NCBI GenBank assembly: GCA_963970005.1
Contig: CAXAMN010026395.1
Location: forward strand, 496,582-560,581
Source: Durusdinium trenchii
Lineage: Eukaryota > Sar > Dinophyceae > Suessiales > Symbiodiniaceae
Direction of reading: 5' to 3'
DNA: 64,000 nucleotides
Shown here: positions 1 to 10,680 of the stretch, piece after piece
Layout of the letters: the number at the start of each line of letters is the position of its first letter
How positions within the stretch are numbered: the first letter of the stretch is position 1
Notes under the pieces: generated by a model
The model's database searches: none
What the model saw: only the letters and a program-made list of their open reading frames with translations
Told to the model about the DNA's origin: nothing
Translations under genes and position numbers: made by a program

Positions 1-1022
1 TCAATGTAGGCTCGGCTATAGGATCTTCCAACTGTGCAAGAAGTTTTGCCATTTGGCTGATTTTTGTTGATGAAAAGGCAGAAAATCTGCTCGGTTGGAA
101 GATCCAGTTGTATATTCCAGTCCCATGGAGTGTTTGGGTTGTGGGCGGTTTCCTTGGACGACCACTCTTGATCTCCAAGAGAAAAACCTCTGGCGCAGCG
201 CACGGCGGCTTCGAAGCCGAACGTCCCAAGGATGAGGAGCTGGCCAACTTGCAAGAGCTGCCTTCCTTGACGCTGAGATTACAAAGCGGGACACGTGGGA
301 ATCGGGTTCTCAGGTGGTTCCCCATTGCTCATTCAGAGGGTGGTGCAGGCGGCGGCTTGGCGAGTTGAAAGGTATTCATAATGGACCTTCGCACTTGCAT
401 AGCAACCCAATTGAGAGAGTTGGACAGATGATGCTCGGTGCGTCCTGGTGCAACATCAGATTAGAGGGTATCAAACCAAAAAGTCGTCGTCATTAGTGTG
501 ACTCAAGACTGGGTTCTTCATGTATATTCCCCAGAAAAGCGCCGATTAAGGAGTGTCAGGTTAGAGAACATGCTCAGCACACGAGGTGCTACGTTTGAGT
601 GAGAGAGAGAGAGTATATATTCAGCGTGTTCATCACTGGACCCTCCAATTGTATCCCGAACGTGAGACATGACTCGAAGCAACTCCAACGGCAGCGAAGG
701 ATATATCTCCTTCGGTCTGCAGATGGGGCGGTCCGGTCCGGTGCAGCTAAGTTCCAAGAGCTGGATCCATGATCCAGGAAAACCCTCGTTTGGGATGAAC
801 AAATGGAAAGCCATGATTGAGCATGTATATTATAAGTTGAAACAGGGAGACCCACCTTAAAGATCTCCCCTGCACGAAGAGAAATAGACTTCAAGCTCAT
901 TGATTAGGGGGATCTCCCTATTCCAATAAGCACCCAGGTACTGAAAGCTGGAAATCATTCCAAGACCCCACGTTTCTTGCAAGACTCCCAATTACCCCCA
1001 AAACACTGAGGACCAGCCGTAC
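1..1022. other. Non-coding left edge with one small inverted repeat
   Basis: No convincing gene. A perfect 12-bp inverted repeat (GGATCTTCCAAC at 21-32, its complement at 94-105) encloses about 61 bp. The + frame around 175-300 has a short coding-like charged stretch (RPKDEELANLQELPSL), which could be an isolated exon, but no convincing splice sites were seen. CATGGAGTGTTTGGG at 124-138 is one of three copies of this 15-mer in the window. The rest holds nothing I can assign. Confidence 0.4.
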
Positions 1023-1259
1023 CTTGAGTTGGCTGTCCCAGCACCAGCGAGATGATTTGATCCACGGCATCCTGGAGCTGCTGACTCTCGGCCGGAGCCC
1101 GCCCGCCACCGTGCCTTCGGTGGCGGTGGCGAATGGCTTTGAAGGGCAACCGTGGCTCTGGTGGACCTTCCGAAGGTGGAACAGTCGAGTTTGGCGGTTG
1201 GACTGGGCCCGCCCCTTGGAACGAAGGACAGATGAGGTCGTTCATATACCTAGACCCTC
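1023..1259 (-). CDS. Candidate isolated exon, unknown proline/arginine-rich protein
   Basis: On the minus strand an open stretch of 237 nt is bounded by a possible acceptor (TTGCCTCAG before 1259) and a good donor (CAAG then GTACGG after 1023). It enters with 2 nt and exits with 1 nt of a codon. The peptide begins GSRYMNDLICPSF, has a proline-rich middle, a His/Arg cluster (RHRHRRHGGG), and ends in a helix-like segment (QQLQDAVDQIISLVLGQPTQ). I recognise no family. No partner exon could be joined on either side, so it may be part of a gene with very long introns, a relic, or chance. The opposite strand is also open but reads less like protein. Confidence 0.3.
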
Positions 1260-1267
1260 CTGAGGCA

Positions 1268-2112
1268 ATAATTTTTGCCGTAGGCTGTTGAGGCAAAATT
1301 TTTGCCGTAACTCATTTTTTCTGCCGTAGCTCAACCCCTGGAAAGTGAAAACACCGTCAGAGAAGTGAAATCGCCGTCACAAAAGAAGAAACGCCGTTTT
1401 GGTTGATTGATCTACCAAAGAGGATATTGTTTTGGTCCGTCCATACATTGAAATTGCCTTCTCCTTTTTCACTTGCAAGTCGAGCTCATTGTTTTCAAGC
1501 CTCATGGTAGCACTTCTCAAGATGTTGCAGCCCTTGTCTATGGTCTTGATTGACATCACGGCAGGATCTGTTCACATTTTGATCATGCAATGGCTGAAAG
1601 GATCGGCTGTGACAAGTCTTGCTGCCACCTTGAGTGTCCCTATAGACAGGGTACGGGGAACGACGCCGTAAGTAGGGGAAAATCGCCGCAAGTACGGGGA
1701 AAAACGCCGTAAGTACGGGAAAAAACGCCGTAACTTTAAACGCTAAATCTTCTGCAGTGCCGCGCAAAAGGTCGAGGTACTCTCGAAAACCAACGAAAAC
1801 CCGAAATGTGACACTTCCATCAGCTGCCCTTTCCACTTCACAGGACTATGCGAATTTGCTGATATAATTAGACGCCCTTTACGTTCAGTTGCCTTTCATG
1901 CAAAGCCACAATGTCTTCATACTCGCCTGCACCAAAACGCAATGACTCTTCGAGGCGCCTTGATGTGTGTGGACCAAAATTGCCGTCAACTGACCGAAAC
2001 TGCCACAGTTCATCAAGAAACGCCGTCCCCATGAGATCAATATGGAAGAACGCAGCGGAACGGAAAAAGGCGACGTTTCATGAAAACGGCAATTATTATT
2101 GCCGTAACGAAG
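1268..2112. repeat. GCCGT-motif repeat zone with a 20-21 bp tandem core
   Basis: The pentamer GCCGT recurs about 11 times between 1275 and 2105, often as TTTTTGCCGTA or ACGCCGTAAGTACGGG. At 1657-1735 it forms a tandem run of about four units of 20-21 bp (consensus ACGCCGTAAGTACGGGGAAA). Further copies near 1981, 2021 and 2101 are isolated. No long frame crosses the zone. This is a direct sequence observation; the function is unknown. Confidence 0.65.
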
Positions 2113-2990
2113 TTCTAGGTATTCTCTTCATTAAGCTCTAAGACCCTTTCGAACGATACTTGGTCGACGGCCGAGACAGGACGTGACCCTGTTCCCACAT
2201 AAGGAACGGACATGTGACGGCCAAGCACTGCATCTTGGCGGTGAGCGTGACGACGTCGACACATACAGATGGAATTATGGAACATTGGTGGCCTGACTCT
2301 GCAGCTGTTGCAGGATGTTTTCTATTTCTGATAAACGGCACGATGCGCGGCAAGACTTGCAAGTTGGTCAGGGATCTTGTTGTAAACAAAGGTCGGGGGA
2401 TCTTGCTCCACCCTTGAGTGAGGGCAGCGTATTGGCTCCAAGATTGTTTTGGAGATTGCCATATATCCATATGGTCCATATGCATGAAAGGAGAGGAAGT
2501 CTGAGTTACCTAGAATGTTAAGGTCAACCAAAGATCTAGCTTGTGGAGATCCATGAACTCGTGAACAACCAAAAAAAAAATATATATATTATATAGGTGC
2601 ACACCAATCCCAAATTTGGTGACCACTTCCAGAACAATTTGATCAACTTCTCCGACGTCGATCTCTCTTCCAAATTCCCTTTGATCGGAATCGATTCCCG
2701 GTCGATTCCGGTCGATCTGTGTCAAGGTGACCAGGTCACCTGGCTGGAAGCCCCTATACTACCATCCGGGATCTCCACACAGGACACCCCGACATGAAGG
2801 TCCATGGTTGAATGTTGGAGTGAAGTTCGTGAGATGCAGACATCCAACATGCAAGACCTCCTGAACATCTACCCATAGGGTCCAGGGACCTCCTGAGGAT
2901 GGTCTTGGAGGGGAAAGTCCTTCCTGAGAATGGTCTTGGGATGGTCCTGGACCCTTAGGGCTATACATCTTTTCATGTTCGTCCCAAGAC
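2113..2990. other. Non-coding, no gene seen
   Basis: There are only short frames on both strands. A TA-rich stretch lies at 2570-2597, and a small local repeat (TCGATTCCGGTCGAT-like) at 2688-2718. Nothing here is supportable as a gene. Confidence 0.4.
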
Positions 2991-3138
2991 CTTGCACGGG
3001 GCGGTGTTCTTGGCTCTCCTGGCTCGCCACGTTCATCACCAAGCAGGTAACATTGGGATCTCAGCGCATGCATCCAGGCGAGGTTGCGGCGGACGATTTC
3101 GCTCGCTTGGAAGTTCAGGATGCTGATTGGATCCATAG
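2991..3138 (-). CDS. Candidate isolated exon, unknown protein
   Basis: This minus-strand segment is bounded by an acceptor (ATCCCTAG before 3138) and a donor (GTGCAAG then GTCTTG after 2991). It sits inside a 158-codon open frame and has a protein-like composition, starting near an ATG at 3136 with MDPISILNFQASEIVRRNLA, then a Trp-Met-His helix-like stretch and a charged GDERGEPGEP tail. The residues beyond both splice sites look like low-quality translation, which supports a bounded exon. There is no family match that I recognise and no phase-compatible partner nearby. Confidence 0.35.
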
Positions 3139-4228
3139 CTAGGGATTCATGGGGCAACCACCCTGACGGTGCCTTCGGAGCTTCATCCTGAAGATCAGTG
3201 GAACATGAATGGAACACGCCCCTGGGCCCAGACAAATACTAAATCAGTGGGGGCCTGGAGATCATTTGCTGCTTGCCTTCGATCCTGCGGGTCCCAGGCC
3301 CGACCAGTCCATGGAACGACCGACCAGGTGCATGGTCAATCGAGGTATACTGGTTTTGACCCACTGCCATATAGACCTGGAGGCGACGTGAAGTAGAAAA
3401 GACATGGAATGAACTCTAGAGTTTCACCCACACCCTTATACTCTATATGGATGAACATGGGACATGACTTAAACAAAAAGAGGTATAACGTTCGTTTCAC
3501 CCATGTTCCGAGGTGCGAACGGGTCGACGAACATGCTCCGCCCGTTCCGCCATACGCGAGATGAGGGGTGTGGGTGGGGTTGTGGGTGTTCAGCCTGGCG
3601 CCGGTCTCTCAGGTTTCACCGCGTGCGGAAAGGAGACGAACGGAGGATCCACCCGGCACTGGGACGGGTGGACGATGTGAATCGACCATTGTTGACCGTT
3701 GTTATTGGACCCATACTTCAACTTCCCTACTAGTAGGGCTCCAAGCACCTCCCGAGAAGGTCCAACTACCTCTTTCCGAGGATGTGATTGGAGCCTCAGC
3801 ACTTCAACCCTCTTTTGCTTGCAAGCCGGTATACTATGCTTGTTCACCTGTGTTCTTCGGGACCCCTAGATCTTCACCTTGTGTCTCGCGCGTTGTGCGG
3901 ATACTTCTGTCCCGCGGCTCTTGCATGGGGTGAGACCAGCAGAGGTTGAAGGACCTTAGAGGACCCTACTGGAGGACCCATAGGATAGCCGAACTAGGGT
4001 TCTTCAACGTCTGTTGGGACCTTTGGTTTTGCCCAGTTCTGGTCCAGGTCTGCTTGGCCGCAAGCACTTCACCTCTTCACATCCATGGAAGCGACTTCAT
4101 CCTTGCGCAGGACGGGCACCGCCGAGTCGAGACGATGGGACCTGTAAACGAAACCGGGAGGAACAGGGTCGTGACCGGAGGAGAAACCTGCCGGCTTGGG
4201 GCCAAAGTGGTGATTTTTTTGGGGTTCG
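3139..4228. other. Non-coding, no gene seen
   Basis: Several frames of 100-140 codons exist in this stretch on the + strand but overlap each other in different phases, and none has a coding-like composition. No promoter or repeat is recognised apart from single arms of dispersed repeats near 3750-3800. Confidence 0.35.
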
Positions 4229-4555
4229 ATGGCCACCTTGTCAGGTTCGAATGCACCCTCCAAAGCTATACCTCAAAGTGTCGAACATCTCACCGAAGAA
4301 GAGAGTACCGTATGTGAATCCGAATTGGATACTATCGGGTGGATTGAGTGGGAGGATGTGCTCCAGTGCGACGAAATCCAGGTGGATCTTTCAAGGTTTC
4401 TCGAAAGGTTCGACCAGAAAATGGCACACGACATGACCCAACAGGATGCCGAACTTGAAAAGAGAGAGAGTGTGAAGACACAAATTGAACACAGAGAACT
4501 TGAAAAGATCAAATTTGAACAGACAGGGCTTGGGACCACAAAAATTGGGAAGTGA
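4229..4555 (+). CDS. Candidate 108-aa acidic coiled-coil protein or exon
   Basis: This + strand frame opens at ATG 4229 and runs to a TGA at 4553-4555. The N-terminal half is acidic (EEESTVCESELDTIGW, then WEDVLQCDEIQVDLSRFLER). The C-terminal half becomes a Glu/Lys/Leu heptad-like repeat (ELEKRE, RELEK). The repeat continues past the stop for about 290 bp with frame breaks, so the protein was probably once longer and has been truncated. The function is unknown. It could equally be an exon of an eroded gene. Confidence 0.35.
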   Translation: MATLSGSNAPSKAIPQSVEHLTEEESTVCESELDTIGWIEWEDVLQCDEIQVDLSRFLERFDQKMAHDMTQQDAELEKRESVKTQIEHRELEKIKFEQTGLGTTKIGK

Positions 4556-4845
4556 CAGCTTGAAAACAGAAGGCTTGAGAACAAGAACATACAAGAACAG
4601 AAAACTGGAGAAGAGAGAACCTGAGAGGGAAACAAGCATTAGAATGAAACAGAGAACTTGAACAGAGAGAACCTGAGATATTTAAAAATTGAGAAGAGAC
4701 AACTTGAAAACACAAGGCTCAAAAAACAGATAACTTGAACTTGAGAAGAGGGAACCTGAAAAGAGAACTTGCGAAGGCAAAACCAGAGAAGAAAACACCT
4801 GAAAAGAGAGAACTTGAGAAGACAGTGTTTGGGAGGCAAGAAGGT
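4445..4845 (+). repeat. Degenerate GAGAACTTGAAAA repeat, decayed coiled-coil coding
   Basis: This purine-rich tract is built from variants of GAGAACTTGAAAAGAGA. In one phase units read as RELEK, but stops and shifts appear after 4555. The long minus-strand frames here (Phe/Ser/Leu/Cys-rich) are antisense shadows of the repeat. The reading is a simple coding repeat that expanded and lost its frame. Confidence 0.55.
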
Positions 4846-5043
4846 GAGAAGATATTATACATACGTATTAGAAAGTAATCATTTTATTCGCTTTTTGAAT
4901 GCACATTGTGTACAGTGTGTGTATCATGTATATCATGTACATCATGTATACCATGGTGCACACATGGCCTTTCATTGGAGCAGAATTCGTTTTTTTGGAG
5001 GCAGTTTTGTGGTAGTAGCAACTATTCAATGAAAACTGGACAG

Positions 5044-5065
5044 TTTTTTTTTTTCAGACTCAAGC
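5044..5065 (+). promoter_or_regulatory. Poly-T splice acceptor ahead of gene A
   Basis: Eleven T residues (5044-5054) followed by CAG at 5055-5057 lie 8 nt upstream of the ATG at 5066. In dinoflagellates such a tract just before the first coding exon is the expected acceptor for spliced-leader trans-splicing. It could instead be the acceptor of a 5-prime UTR intron. Confidence 0.5.
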
Positions 5066-5347
5066 ATGGGTGCCAAGAAGGCTGTTGCAAAGCCTGTTGG
5101 AGCGAAGGAGAAAAGCAAGAAGGAGAAGGACAAGAAGGAGAGTGGTAAGATGAAGGAGAGTGGGAAGGAGAAGAAAGAGAGTGGTAAGAAGGGAAAAAAG
5201 CCAGCGGCCCAAGAGCTTTTGAGCTTTGCACAGCCTCTTGGTGACCTTGTTCAAGCTGCTGTCGAGTTGGAACCAGAGCCGCTTCGAACAGAGATGAAAA
5301 GGACTCATGGCATACCTTTCCCTGGTGAACTTATAAATCGTCTATAC
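5066..5347 (+). CDS. Gene A, first exon: lysine-rich N-terminus, unknown function
   Basis: ATG 5066 is chosen because it is the first codon after a strong poly-T acceptor and opens a coherent frame. Residues 2-50 are extremely lysine-rich with repeated KKESGK units, typical of a disordered or nuclear/nucleolar tail. From about residue 50 the sequence becomes globular (AAQELLSFAQPLGDLVQAAV, later HGIPFPGELINRLY). A GT donor after codon 94 (TAC then GTCCTC at 5348) gives phase 0. An alternative donor lies at 5396 (CCAG then GTTGTT, phase 1). The likely continuation is the exon opening at 5998. I recognise no domain. Confidence 0.55.
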
Positions 5348-5997
5348 GTCCTCGAGATCTCAGTGCCCAGCCCTGCCCAGAATCTGCTTGAACCAGGTTG
5401 TTTTGGGTCAGGTTTTTTTTGGAAATGTGCTTTACACTGACGCGTCGGAGCTGGTGCGTGCATGTGTTTGACAATGTCCTCTACAAAGCTTGATGGCCAA
5501 TTAAGCTTAACCAGTGCATTCTCAAAAGAAGCTTGCCCTGTCCTTTGGCATTCCTAACAGACAATTAAGCCTAGCCAATGCATTCTGATAAGGGCTGGCC
5601 CTGTGTGTGCAATCGTGGCAGAACCCGTCGTAGACCATGGGCCATAATGAAAAGGTGATGTGTGGGAGCTCTTGTTTTTTGCACTGCCCGCTGTTTTGAT
5701 GTCGCCCGCTTCGGTCCGTGGCTGCTGGGTCAGTCGGTCGGGCTGGAGAGGTGTTGTAGTGACAAGCTTCAACCATGCTGTCTCCTTCAATCACCTCACG
5801 CCATTTTCCACCAACGTTTAACAATAATTCCGAAGATTTGTAGCCTGGAACACACCAGATCTTTAGCCCGGTACCACGGTGCCATGCGAATGCTGGGTGC
5901 GCAGATTTCTGGCCACGAGTGGGGGCCTGAGACTTAATAAGAGAGACTGGCAGCGGAAAGAGATGTGACCTTTCCCCCCTTGACCTCTGTGTCTTTT
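5348..5997. other. Probable intron of gene A
   Basis: No + strand exon was found. A 211-codon minus-strand frame (5522-6157) crosses the region but is compositionally poor and overlaps + strand exon sequence, so it is treated as a shadow. The region ends in a polypyrimidine tract and CTTTTCAG at 5997. Confidence 0.4.
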
Positions 5998-6437
5998 CAG
6001 CGCTTGGCTCCATGGCTAGGGATCGAAAAGCGCATGGTTGTGGCAAACTTGCATGACAACGCCAGCGCCGGAAAGGGCTTTGCAAAGGCATTGTCGAGAA
6101 GCTCTTGAAGGTCATTGATGTCGATGAGGTACAATCGTCAGGTGTACTTTTTTCCAAGGTGTCAAGACCTTCGCAAGGCCAAAAACCAACGGTTCAGGGT
6201 GTTGAGAGAATTCTCTGGCAGAGTGTATGCCAAAAAAAGCATGCATCGCGATTTGCAAGCGCCTCATGATGGAGCTATCACCTGCCAGAGATCCTCAGAA
6301 GAGTTTTGGCATAGTTGCCACTTGAACAAGCTTTGCGCTTACAAAAACTGGCCAAACGAACCAAGAGGTTGCCACGTGTGCCTACCATGGATGAGGCGGA
6401 AACCCAGCCTCTGGCAGCTAAGATTGGACTTGAGCAT
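5998..6437 (+). CDS. Gene A, middle exons (uncertain, at least one frameshift)
   Basis: After the acceptor CTTTTCAG the phase-0 frame reads RLAPWLGIEKRMVVANLHDN and on to GKGFAK, then hits a stop. In another frame the following bases read CKGIVEKLLKVIDVDE up to a donor (GATGAG then GTACAA at 6129). Either a tiny intron or a one-to-two base indel near 6075-6090 separates them. A further segment (about 6206-6310, with LAECMPKKACIAICKRLMME) and one at 6315-6437 (LPLEQALRLQKLAKRTKRLP onward, ending before GTTAAT) look coding but lie in different frames without room for an intron. The region is therefore either mis-sequenced or eroding. Function unknown. Confidence 0.35.
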
Positions 6438-6611
6438 GTTAATTTTCTGTTGTTTGGAGGGCTTTGTGTTTTGAAGGTCCTTGAGTTTTTCTCTACAAAC
6501 ATGCACTTTTCCACTTTTTTGAGGGGTGTGGGGATTCCCTGGTTCCACGCTTAGTTGCCCCAAGCACTCACTAGCTCACTTGTTTTCCGTCACTGGTCGT
6601 CTTTGCTCGAG

Positions 6612-8690
6612 GTAGCTGCAGCCATGTACAATCCAGCCGCGGAGATCGAGGCCTGCCAGACTGATGTTCTTTTGCACGTAAAAACGAAACTTTGCACATA
6701 TGCTCTTTTGACTGGAACTCCGCATGACTCTTACTCTCCACTTCCGTGTATATACTATATATATGACTATATGCAACATATACATATGTCATGTTTGTGC
6801 TCGTGTGTTCTGTGAGGACACCGATTTGGACGCTTCAGAGGCCAACGTCCGAGCTTTCTTTCAACTGTAGTAACTACCAAGCGCATGATCTTGAGCCGTG
6901 TTGTCAGGTTGGTGATGGAGACCAGGAGATTTTGATTTTCACAGGCTGTTTTCATCTTGCTCTTTTCATCTTGCCATTTCGTAGGACCAAGCCGGTGCAC
7001 ATCCCGACGTTTCAGAGGAGGAATTGCGCTGCATTGCATTATTGTACTTTTGCATTCTTCTCATTGTTGGACGTTTCTTTGCATTGTTGATGCTTTCCCG
7101 CATTGAACTAGCAGGAGGGATGGGTTGATGGATGGAAGGATGAGGTGCAAACGCCACATTGTACTCTCTCTCTCTCTCTCATTTCCTGCTTCTCACAGGA
7201 TCGATGGTGGGACGGTGACAACCAGCAGGAGTTTTGATCGTGAGTCTTGCATGAATTTGGTCAAATTTCTTTCTGTCAGGAGGTGGTGGACGTGCCAGAC
7301 TTTTGCTACCAGAACTGCTCTTGGTGGTCCTGCACCTGCTTTCGAAGGGAGGAGATCTCAAGGTTTCACTTTTACTTTTACAGCTTCATTGCATCCCAAC
7401 ATTTCTCCAGGATCCCACCCAGGAATCCCAGGATGCCCAGCAGCAGGAGGCTCCAACGCGTGTGATTGTGACTTTGAGTCTCACTGACTTTGTGTTTTTT
7501 TCTTTGAGGCAGAATGGGAGCGGACAGATTGTGACATGCCAGAATCCATGCGCGAGGCCATGTGCGCCAGCCAATGGATGTTTTGCTTCAGAATTTTCTT
7601 TCGTTCCAATTTGGTTGAGGCCGCTGATGGACCAAAGCATCCCAATCAACCAGAGGGCTCGCCGACTAAGGAGGCCAAAATCTTTTGGTGTTGCGACGTA
7701 ATCCAATTTGCAATTCTTGTTCCCGTGCCAGTCTGATGCCGCCGAGTGGTCTGAGGCTGACAAGGTTCTGGATTGACATGTGCTGCAGTCGCATTGAATG
7801 AAGTTCGCTCTTGACCAGGCATGGGTGAATTAAGGCAGAGACCAAAGCCTATGACCAGCATTGGCCTCACGACCGCCAAAAGGTCAGGGCCTAAATGCAC
7901 CGATTTGACCATTCTGTTTTGGTTTCATGTCGGAATGCAAGAGTTGGGTAGTATGGTATTTTGGAACTATGTTCATGGTGAGGCCTGGTGGGAGGAGGCG
8001 TGGCCCAGATTTATGGGATTTGCGCTTCCATCTATTTGGGGATCTATATCTATGTTTTCTTTGAACCATTGATTTCTGCCCATTGTCGCGCAGACGCCGC
8101 GGAGACCAGACAGCATGATGGCGTCGTCCTTAAGTTTGGATTCTTCCTTTATTTGTTTGCCTTTGTTTGCGTTCTTTTTTGGTTGAGGCCAGTGTGCAAA
8201 GAAGACTGGAGCTCGATGAGGCCCTTGTGGATTTCACTCACTTCATTCACCTCATTGTGTTCACTGCAAGTCATGTGACAGGTATCCGCTGAGAACTCTG
8301 CTGAGACCGAGCCCTTGGGAAAGAAGAGACGTGAGGCTGGAGTTGTAGGTTTCATGAAATTTAATTGTATAGGCTTTCCAGTTCGAGTATCCATGAGGCC
8401 GATCATGACCCTCCCTGGCACTTGAGGCAAGTCTTCACACCTCCTTACTTGTACTGCACCTTGCACTGATTTTGCAATTCCTTATCCGGGAGGCAGATCA
8501 TCGGTCCTTCGTGAAGGCACTTGAGGATGCACCTCCAGAGCCAGTGCTTGCCTTGGTTTTAGTGTGCTTCTACTTTGTTGCCTTGTGTTTCGATTTTTTT
8601 TCGACTTGTGAGGCCCAGCGGCTTGTCACCTGGCACGATCCTATGCCATCAGTCGCCGTGGAGGCATTGCTTCACATGTTGAAATTTTGA
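6612..8690 (+). CDS. Gene A, 3-prime exon chain to the stop codon; unknown protein
   Basis: Exons that join in phase: 6612-6665, 6817-6846 (both tentative), 6985-7043, 7199-7239, 7280-7362, 7411-7459, 7513-7556, 7620-7697, 7732-7764, 7839-7882, 8193-8220, 8282-8344, 8493-8555, 8613-8690 (TGA). Every exon length fits the phase left by the previous one, which is hard to get by chance. Two donors are GC (7557, 8221), normal for dinoflagellates. Several exons are only 28-63 nt. Recognisable peptides are DQAGAHPDVSEEELRCIAL, a Leu-rich segment (LLLPELLLVVLHLLSKGGD), DPTQESQDAQQQEAPT, AADGPKHPNQPEGSPTKEA, SDAAEWSEADK, VSAENSAETEPLGKKRREAG and a C-terminus ending LLHMLKF. It is mostly hydrophilic with one hydrophobic helix. 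I do not recognise the family. It is probably the same gene as the exon at 5066, but the join through 5998-6437 is unproven. Confidence 0.6.
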
Positions 8691-9479
8691 TGTCTTCAGG
8701 TGCACTGCAGATGATTGCACAAATTGCTTCATATGTTGAATTTCGATGTCATCATGATGATTGCACAAGAAGATGATTGCTTTGCCAGACTCCAAGACTC
8801 CAAGAATGATCGCCGTGCAGCCCGGTCACTTCGGTTTCATCATAGCCCCACCACGGCCCGTAGCGCGAGCGGGATAGGTGAGGGGTACGTTTGTTCGAGC
8901 CTGAGCGATGAACATGTCAAGGCTTGCCAGGGAGGCCCGGTTGGTGAGGTGGTTCTTTTAAACCGTGGTCGAAGTGTGTGAGTGTTGGTCTTTAGGTAGC
9001 ACACGTGGTATTAGGTAAGGGGTCCGGCAGCTCCACTGGTGAAGATGATGGTGATGTGTGCAGTTTCAACGAGTGGCTGGCCCCATACCAAGCCATCCGT
9101 TCCTGGCTCTATGAATGTGAAAGTGGAGCGTCTACTTCTCCCCACCCTCCGGCTTTGTCGCCTCGGACTTTGACACCTCGGCCCAAAATGCTCACAGTAC
9201 CCCTCGATCGAGCAGTGTTCTCTGGCGCGCTCTCCCATCGGTTGGGGTCGGAGGATTTACACGTATAATCATGTATACATATATATATGTGTGTTCTACT
9301 ACTCACTACTCCTGTACTTGCTTGTGCTAAGAGAAAGGAAGTCCATGTTTGAGGATCTGCCCGTCAGACATTCACTCTTTTGTTTTGGAAAGAAGGCTTT
9401 GGTGTGGCAATTCCCTTTCCCTTTGCATTTGCTGTTTCTGTGACATAGTCACCAAAACAAAACCACGTCATGTCTCAGG
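8691..9479. other. 3-prime flank of gene A, no gene seen
   Basis: The tail of the last exon (about 8666-8693) is repeated, diverged, at 8723-8750 (ATTGCTTCA-ATGTTGAA). Downstream are only short frames. A direct repeat (AGGATCTGCCCGTCAGACAT-like) occurs near 9351 and again near 9477, 126 bp apart, at the border of the AT-rich island. Confidence 0.45.
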
Positions 9480-10680
9480 ATTTGCCCCTCAGACATTGAC
9501 TTGCTTTTGTCGGTTTTCCCAAAAGAAAGATATAGTGACACTCAATTGTTTTCAGAGACTGTTAGAAATATGGTGTGGCTTTACATGGACTATTATTGAT
9601 GGAAACATACCAACAAATTTGACAGCGCAAAGTGTTACTAATGGAAAACCACACAAATTCAGTAACTGTGCTACTAGCGTTGAGTACAGATGTTTGCCAG
9701 TATTTATTCTAAAACAATAGATATTGTAAATGGATAGCGCACATATATATATACATACTTCTTTTATTATAGTAGGTGTAAACAAAGTTCTTATGCGTGA
9801 TTTTGTTCATAGATATGAACTAAACATGTGTAAAACTTGTAGGGTGAATAGAACACAAAAATCAACAGACAGTCAATTTCTATGTTGAGAGTAGCTTGTA
9901 TTTTCAATGGCTGTAATAGATGTATGAGGACACTGGACATATTGAATAATGAATTTGAAGGAGTAACAGAAGAACAGTTAAAACTCTGCTTGTATTTGGT
10001 TAAGTTCAATCCTTTACAGCTAAGAATAGTCTGTATTTAGACGAGATTGTCCTTAATTGAACTATTCACTTAGTTTTTTGAAACATAGACATCAACATAT
10101 TCAGCAATGGTATAACGATCGGTGACTTGAAAGAAACATGGAAGCAGCAAATGATAACAATCACATGGTAACATGAACGTTTTGAGAATATGTGTAAAAA
10201 GGAATACTTTGATAATGCTATTCAATTTACATGGTAGTGGGTATCAAGAGCTAGAAAAAGAAACATATCCGATATTACTCTATGAGTGGTTTTAGAAACA
10301 GAAAGATTTTAGGGACAATGTTCTTTGAATACTCAAAACTGCATGCAGCAGCTTTTCTTGTTTACAATGTCAGAACCTAAATACGACATTCCCAATTTTT
10401 GATGAAAACTCAAAAGTACATGCAACAGTTTTACTTGTTTACAATTGTAGAACCTAAATACGACACTCCCAATAATAACAATAGTTTTTGAAATATATCT
10501 TAGTTCAGAATTATGAAAGCATTGGTGTATGTGTTGAGATTATCAGTCTCTTTTAGGTTTTTGTTCTTGCCAAATACTGAATTGCAAATCAGAACTTTTA
10601 AGCCAGGTGAACTTTTTCCCATTGAAATTTCTTCACAGGACAGGACATGAGGTACTCTAAACAAAAGCTAAAAACAACGC
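9480..10680. other. AT-rich island, origin unknown
   Basis: Sampled 60-base lines here run about 27-35 percent GC, clearly lower than the flanks. Short AT-rich + strand frames look weakly coding: one of about 60 codons at 9855-10040 (with NNEFEGVTEEQLKLCLYLV) and one near 10180-10295 (with FNLHGSGYQELEKETYP). A diverged direct repeat of about 70 bp lies at 10329-10400 and 10408-10476 (shared AGAACCTAAATACGACA). It may be an inserted element or transferred DNA whose genes have decayed. No terminal repeats were found. No organellar gene was recognised. Confidence 0.5.

Noticed and set aside
4273-4839. Phe/Ser/Cys-rich minus-strand proteins
   Set aside because: Antisense of the GAGAACTTGAAAA repeat.
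5522-6157. 211-codon minus-strand gene
   Set aside because: Overlaps gene A exon sequence, ordinary composition, no splice support.
9480-10680. Mitochondrial or plastid insert
   Set aside because: AT-rich, but no recognisable organelle gene fragment in any frame.
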